Below, piece after piece: positions 60,321 to 64,000 of a DNA stretch of 64,000 nucleotides. This stretch comes from an uncultured Eubacteriales bacterium (GTDB taxonomy: Bacteria; Bacillota; Clostridia; Oscillospirales; Oscillospiraceae). Each line of letters begins with the position of its first letter. Position 1 is the stretch's first letter. The stretch covers positions 24,402 through 88,401 of the forward strand of contig CABSBF010000002.1 of NCBI GenBank assembly GCA_902475855.1, in the 5' to 3' direction. A program made the translations under genes and the position numbers. Under the pieces are notes generated by a model. That model did no database searches. It was not told the DNA's origin and worked only from the letters and a program-made list of their open reading frames with translations.

Positions 60321-61859
60321 TTAATAACCCATTGCCGGATACATGAAAGGCTCATCGCCGGAGCCTTCCTCAATGGTCTTTGCACCATCCTTGACGTTCT
60401 TGCCATAGGGGAAGGCAATATAGTCCTCCTCCGTCAGCCCGCTCAGGATCCTGATATAGCCCCAGACCTGCTCGCCGGTCGATACATAGGTTTTTTTCAA
60501 CAGGCCATCCTCGCCGCGCTTGTAGACATAGGCGCGGGTTCCTTCCGTGCGGACATACATGGCTTCCAGATACAGAACGTTCCCGTCTGCCTGGCCTTCG
60601 TCGCTGAAATAAACCGTAACGTAATCTCCCTCCTGCAGCTCTGCGCTTGCATCTACCGCGATCATGGCGCTGTAATACGAAACGTTGGGATTGGAAGAGC
60701 CATAATAATCATCGCCGCTTGTCGGAGTGTCAGAAACGGAGTCTATCTTACCTTCAGCGGTAACCTGGCCGTTCATGCCCCAGCTTTCCACGCGCACCTG
60801 TGTGCCGACGCCGAATTTTTGCAGATCGAATTCGCTGAGTGTTGCTTTCACATAATAGCAGCCGCCACCGGACACGGTCACGACGGGCTGATTGTTCTGC
60901 GCAGCCGTTCCGGGGTCGTTGAGAGCGATGACCTTGCCATCCACGAGTGCGGATACAATACCGTTCTCTGCTTCAACCTTCATCTTCTCATATTCGACCT
61001 TTGCCTGACGATAGGCAAGATCGCTGTCGCGGATCTTGACCTGCTGCTCTGCGCGCATCTTGGCAATCTCCGCAGCGGTGTAGCCGGAGCTGTCATCCGG
61101 AAGATCAGGAACGCTGGGTACAGGTTCCTGCTCATCGTCCGCAATTTCCGGCGGTGTGAAGTAGGCAAACTTCATTGCCGCAGTATCGGCATTGCGGCTC
61201 AGTTTGAGTCCCCAAGTCTGCTGGAGTTGGCCCTTGACGGCATTTTCTGCGCGGATTTCAAAGGCAACCCATACCTCAGCTTTGTCCGCAAGCAGGGTGT
61301 CAAGGAAATCGGAATCGAATTCCACGCCCTCCGCAGTCAGATAGCGCAGCGGCTTTTCTTCGGTCCCCTCGCCGCCGATGCGGTAAGGAAGCTCCTCGAC
61401 CGGCTCCAAGGGTTCCGTGGGAGCCTCAGTCGTCGGTTCTGTCGGCGCCGGCGGAATATAAGGCTTCATTGCGTTGATGCGTGCGAGCTCCTGCTTTGCA
61501 TTCTGAAGCTCCAGTTCTGCCTGCCGGACTGCAATTTCCTTGCGCTCCAACTGAATATCGGAGAGAGTCGTATCATAGCTCAAAAGCGGGTCGCCCTTCT
61601 TGACCTCCTGCCCTTCTTTCACAAAAAGCTGCGTGATCGTCTGTGTAGAAGAAGCATAGATTTTCTGAATGCGGTCAGCCGTGACATAACCGCCACTCTG
61701 GGTTTCGTTGCCCATATAGGATGTGCTGTGCATACTGACCGGCAGAACCTTCACAGGATCGTTGTTCCTGCCGAGATACCACAGGAGGCCGATCAGGATT
61801 GCCACAACCAGCACCGCGCTGACGGCGGAAATCAGAATCGTTTTTGTTTTCTTTGTCAT
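60321..61859 (-). CDS. HlyD/MacA-type adaptor protein B with extra inserted domain
   Basis: Membrane-anchored adaptor (512 residues). An N-terminal membrane segment (8-29) is followed by a split biotinyl-lipoyl domain (VKEGQEVKKGDPLLSYD early, DGKVIALNDPGTAA late), a helical hairpin, a beta-barrel and a C-terminal domain. The hairpin is interrupted by a Pro/Thr/Glu-rich linker and a globular insert of about 120 residues (about 130-260) containing YRIGGEGTEEKPLRYLT. The ATG overlaps the ATPase stop. Confidence 0.9.
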   Translation of the reverse strand: MTKKTKTILISAVSAVLVVAILIGLLWYLGRNNDPVKVLPVSMHSTSYMGNETQSGGYVTADRIQKIYASSTQTITQLFVKEGQEVKKGDPLLSYDTTLSDIQLERKEIAVRQAELELQNAKQELARINAMKPYIPPAPTEPTTEAPTEPLEPVEELPYRIGGEGTEEKPLRYLTAEGVEFDSDFLDTLLADKAEVWVAFEIRAENAVKGQLQQTWGLKLSRNADTAAMKFAYFTPPEIADDEQEPVPSVPDLPDDSSGYTAAEIAKMRAEQQVKIRDSDLAYRQAKVEYEKMKVEAENGIVSALVDGKVIALNDPGTAAQNNQPVVTVSGGGCYYVKATLSEFDLQKFGVGTQVRVESWGMNGQVTAEGKIDSVSDTPTSGDDYYGSSNPNVSYYSAMIAVDASAELQEGDYVTVYFSDEGQADGNVLYLEAMYVRTEGTRAYVYKRGEDGLLKKTYVSTGEQVWGYIRILSGLTEEDYIAFPYGKNVKDGAKTIEEGSGDEPFMYPAMGY

Positions 61860-62545
61860 TGTGCGTTCCTGCCCTTCTCCGCTTCTGACAGAATACCGTC
61901 GCGGATAAACCGGATTTCCTTTGCACGTTCCGCGATGGAGCGCTCGTGCGTGATCATAATGATGGTCGCGCCATTCTGATTCAGAGAATCAAAAATATCC
62001 ATGATCTGTTCACCTGCGGCGCTGTCCAATGCGCCTGTCGGCTCGTCTGCCAGCAGGAGTTTAGGCTTTCCTACGATGGCACGTGCGATGGCGACACGTT
62101 GACACTGGCCGCCGGAGAGCTGGTTCGGATGGAACTCAAGACGTTCGCCCAGACCCATAAGCCTGAGTGCTTCGATCGCACGTTCCCGGCGCTCCTTCTT
62201 CGGCACGCCTGCGTACAGCAGAGGCAGCGCCACATTATCGACTGCCGACATTTTCGGAAGCAGGTAAAAGCTCTGAAACACAAAGCCAAGCATCTCATTG
62301 CGAACCTGAGCCAGCTCGTTGGACGTCGCACCGTGCAGATTCTTACCAGCGAGCAGGTATTCCCCGCTTGTCGGTACGTCCAGGCAGCCAATCAAGTTCA
62401 TGAGTGTCGTCTTGCCAGAGCCGGACGGCCCCATGATAGCGAGATAGTCGCCCTCATTGACCTGCAAGTTGATATTTTTCAGAATATGGACGGTTTCCCT
62501 TCCCTGCATGTAGTCCTTGCAGATGTCCTTCATTTCTACCAGCAT
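61856..62545 (-). CDS. ABC transporter ATP-binding protein (MacB/LolD type)
   Basis: ATPase of 229 residues. Walker A is GPSGSGKTT, signature LSGGQCQRV (with Cys where most relatives have Gln), Walker B LLLADEPTGALD and the His switch in ITHE. It would power the FtsX-type permease encoded at the end of the operon. TTGGAGG precedes the ATG and overlaps the adaptor A stop. Confidence 0.96.
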   Translation of the reverse strand: MLVEMKDICKDYMQGRETVHILKNINLQVNEGDYLAIMGPSGSGKTTLMNLIGCLDVPTSGEYLLAGKNLHGATSNELAQVRNEMLGFVFQSFYLLPKMSAVDNVALPLLYAGVPKKERRERAIEALRLMGLGERLEFHPNQLSGGQCQRVAIARAIVGKPKLLLADEPTGALDSAAGEQIMDIFDSLNQNGATIIMITHERSIAERAKEIRFIRDGILSEAEKGRNAQ

Positions 62546-62548
62546 GGT

Positions 62549-63829
62549 TTATCCTCCAATGGGCTGCAGTGTAGACACTACGTTGCCTTCACTTCCGTCC
62601 ATGTCCAGTCCGCCTTCGGGAGAATCGGTGTCGTCTACAAAGTTTCCAGGTTCCATGGAAGGCTCATCCACAGGCGAATCGCTCGTGTCATTTTTTACGA
62701 CGGGCGCCCCCGCTTCCAGATCGTCCGCCGGGAAGGCAATATAGTCCTCCGGCGTCAGGCCGTCCGTAATCTGGTAGCGGTTCATCTCAGCATCGAAATT
62801 GCCGGTCTTGACGCTGCGCTTTTCAAGCTTGTCATGCTTATCCGCAGCCCAGACATAGAAGCCGTCCTCCTCGGTGCCGCCCAGATAAGAGGCGTCAAGC
62901 CAAAGTCCGCTCTCCGTCTCGCTCTGCCCGGCATCCTGCTCAATATAGACGTGCTGCCCGAGCATAAGACCATCCGTCGAATCCAGAGAAACATAGAAGG
63001 GATAGCTGCTGGACGTGGTACTATCGTCGTTTTCACCGTAGAAATACCCGGTGTTCTTACCACTGCTCGGGTTGTTCTGGTCGATCTTGCTGATGGTGCC
63101 GCTCCAGGTCTGGCTGCTGTCGGCACGGGAACGAACCACTACCCGCGTACCCTCGTGGAATTCGCTGCGGTTGAGCTCATTGATCTTGCCCTTGACACGG
63201 TAGTCGCCGTCCTGAATCAGTGCGATGTACGGAAGCGCCTGACCGGTGGTATTGTCTGTGCCGCCGTTTTCGTTGATTGTCTGCACTTTCCCGTCAATGG
63301 GAGAGAGTACCTCGCCGCTTTCGGAGGTTGCTTTCATATTCTCCAGCTCTTTTTCCTTGACGGTCAGGTTGTACTGGGCTTCCTTTTTATCTGCCTGAAG
63401 GGACTGAATCTGCACCGTATAAGAAAGCTGGTCGGAAGCAGGCGCATTTGCCTTTTCCTTTTGCAGCTGCGCAACGCGGGTGTCGAAATCGCTGATATTA
63501 TTTTTCAGGCTTTCAATCTCCAGTTCGGCTTTTTCAATGGTCAGCTTTGTTTCCTCCATATCATAAACAAAGAGCACCTCACCCTGCTTGACGGTCTGAC
63601 CAACCGTGACCTTCAGCTCAGCGACCTTTCGGTTTTCGTCGCGTTCAACTTTGATCTCATCCTGCGCGATGACCATACCTGCACAAGTGTTGAACGAGCC
63701 AGCAGTGCCATAGCCGGTAATCATTGCAACCGACTGCACGTTCACGGTTGCTTTTGAGGAGCCACAGCCGGCAAGCAGCGCAGCCGCAAGCAAGACGATC
63801 AAGAGCAGAATGGCAGTTTGTTTTTTCAT
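62549..63829 (-). CDS. HlyD/MacA-type adaptor protein A (lipoprotein)
   Basis: Exported adaptor of 426 residues. The lipoprotein signal MKKQTAILLLIVLLAAALLAGC places the lipidated Cys at 22. The lipoyl half-motifs are VKQGEVLFVYD and SPIDGKVQTINENGG, linked by a helical hairpin (about 85-155); then a beta-barrel and a C-terminal acidic, Pro-containing tail. It is first in the operon; GGAGG precedes the ATG. Confidence 0.93.
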   Translation of the reverse strand: MKKQTAILLLIVLLAAALLAGCGSSKATVNVQSVAMITGYGTAGSFNTCAGMVIAQDEIKVERDENRKVAELKVTVGQTVKQGEVLFVYDMEETKLTIEKAELEIESLKNNISDFDTRVAQLQKEKANAPASDQLSYTVQIQSLQADKKEAQYNLTVKEKELENMKATSESGEVLSPIDGKVQTINENGGTDNTTGQALPYIALIQDGDYRVKGKINELNRSEFHEGTRVVVRSRADSSQTWSGTISKIDQNNPSSGKNTGYFYGENDDSTTSSSYPFYVSLDSTDGLMLGQHVYIEQDAGQSETESGLWLDASYLGGTEEDGFYVWAADKHDKLEKRSVKTGNFDAEMNRYQITDGLTPEDYIAFPADDLEAGAPVVKNDTSDSPVDEPSMEPGNFVDDTDSPEGGLDMDGSEGNVVSTLQPIGG

Positions 63830-64000
63830 ATCAGTTCCTCCAGTCTGAGTTGCATACTTGTTAAAGCATTATTATGACGTTGCTTTTTTGGTTTAGTTCC
63901 AATTTGCTCCAGGCAAAATCTAAAAGCAGGTATCGCTGCCGACTGCAAAATCTAAGCATCTCTAAGTGATCAAACCATTGAAACGCCTCGCCGGGAATGC
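63830..64000 (-). promoter_or_regulatory. Upstream region of the efflux operon with 32-bp-spaced direct repeats
   Basis: The 11-mer GCAAAATCTAA (plus strand) occurs at 63913-63923 and 63945-63955, exactly 32 bp (three helical turns) apart. A CATAAT on the minus strand nearer the gene could be the -10, but no good -35 is spaced to it. The repeats could bind a regulator coded outside the window. Confidence 0.4.

Noticed and set aside
61856..62545. Cys in the ABC signature (LSGGQCQRV) as sign of an inactive ATPase
   Set aside because: The changed residue is after the essential LSGGQ; Walker A, Walker B and the switch His are intact, so activity is expected.
60282..63757. Two long plus-strand frames (565 and 603 codons) opposite the adaptor and ATPase genes
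   Set aside because: Antisense shadows; the minus-strand products have lipobox, Walker and lipoyl motifs.

Overview
This 64-kb window looks like chromosomal core sequence of a Gram-positive, anaerobic member of the Clostridia, most likely an Oscillospiraceae/Ruminococcaceae-type gut bacterium. The evidence is the set of sporulation genes (spoIIAA/spoIIAB, yqfC/yqfD, ylbJ, ytfJ), an IspH protein fused to S1 repeats, a valine-type T-box leader, the scpA-scpB and era-yqzL-recO clusters, and the lack of any outer-membrane assembly gene. No tRNA, rRNA, CRISPR array, transposase, integrase or phage gene was recognised. Species-level assignment is not possible from the sequence alone.

Layout. Positions 1-4578 (minus strand): a ComEA-like protein, an OmpR-type response regulator, a histidine kinase and a GerMN lipoprotein, then spoIIAA and spoIIAB (cut by the left edge). 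Positions 4600-7509 (plus): a strong promoter drives a DacF-like carboxypeptidase, a family-4 uracil-DNA glycosylase and exonuclease III, ending at a bidirectional terminator. Positions 7571-12507 (minus): an accessory pair, a TetR-family regulator followed by a ~1,390-residue membrane-anchored surface protein (FG-GAP repeats, Ser/Thr-rich beta regions, Fn3-like domain, coiled-coil repeats). Its fourth codon, counted from the best-placed start, is TGA. Positions 12689-21734 (minus): scpA-scpB-ytfJ-dacB-rluB-rpiR-like-flavoprotein-cmk-plsC-ispH/S1, apparently one long operon. Positions 21736-28213: tig-clpP-clpX-lon-ysxC, the protein quality-control cluster. Positions 28224-32561: lepB-rbgA-small unknown-rnhB-yraN-dipeptidase-phosphoesterase. 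Positions 32594-37261: valS under T-box control, and a phosphohexomutase. Positions 37283-41113: uvrC-rsmD-coaD-coiled-coil protein and a divergent HPr. Positions 41144-48866: yqfC-yqfD-phoH-ybeY-GNAT-era-yqzL-recO-mutS2, with a 27-codon yqzL missed by length-limited gene finding. Positions 48896-50198 (plus): ylbJ and a Cys-rich small protein. Positions 50289-57612: a giant surface subtilase whose C-terminal InlB repeat and wall anchor lie in another frame, divergent from a winged-helix regulator. Positions 57624-63829 (minus): a PerM/AI-2E-type membrane protein and a MacB-type ABC system with two different adaptor proteins.

Most genes overlap by ATGA or sit within a few bases, so translational coupling is the rule. 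The most unusual parts are the two large surface-protein loci, each paired with its own regulator and each carrying an apparent reading-frame lesion at an end of the protein (signal peptide in one, wall anchor in the other). A second unusual part is the regulator-kinase-GerMN lipoprotein trio, which parallels the actinobacterial MtrA-MtrB-LpqB arrangement. Promoter, hairpin and start-site calls were made by eye. Protein families were recognised from motifs and memory, with no database search.
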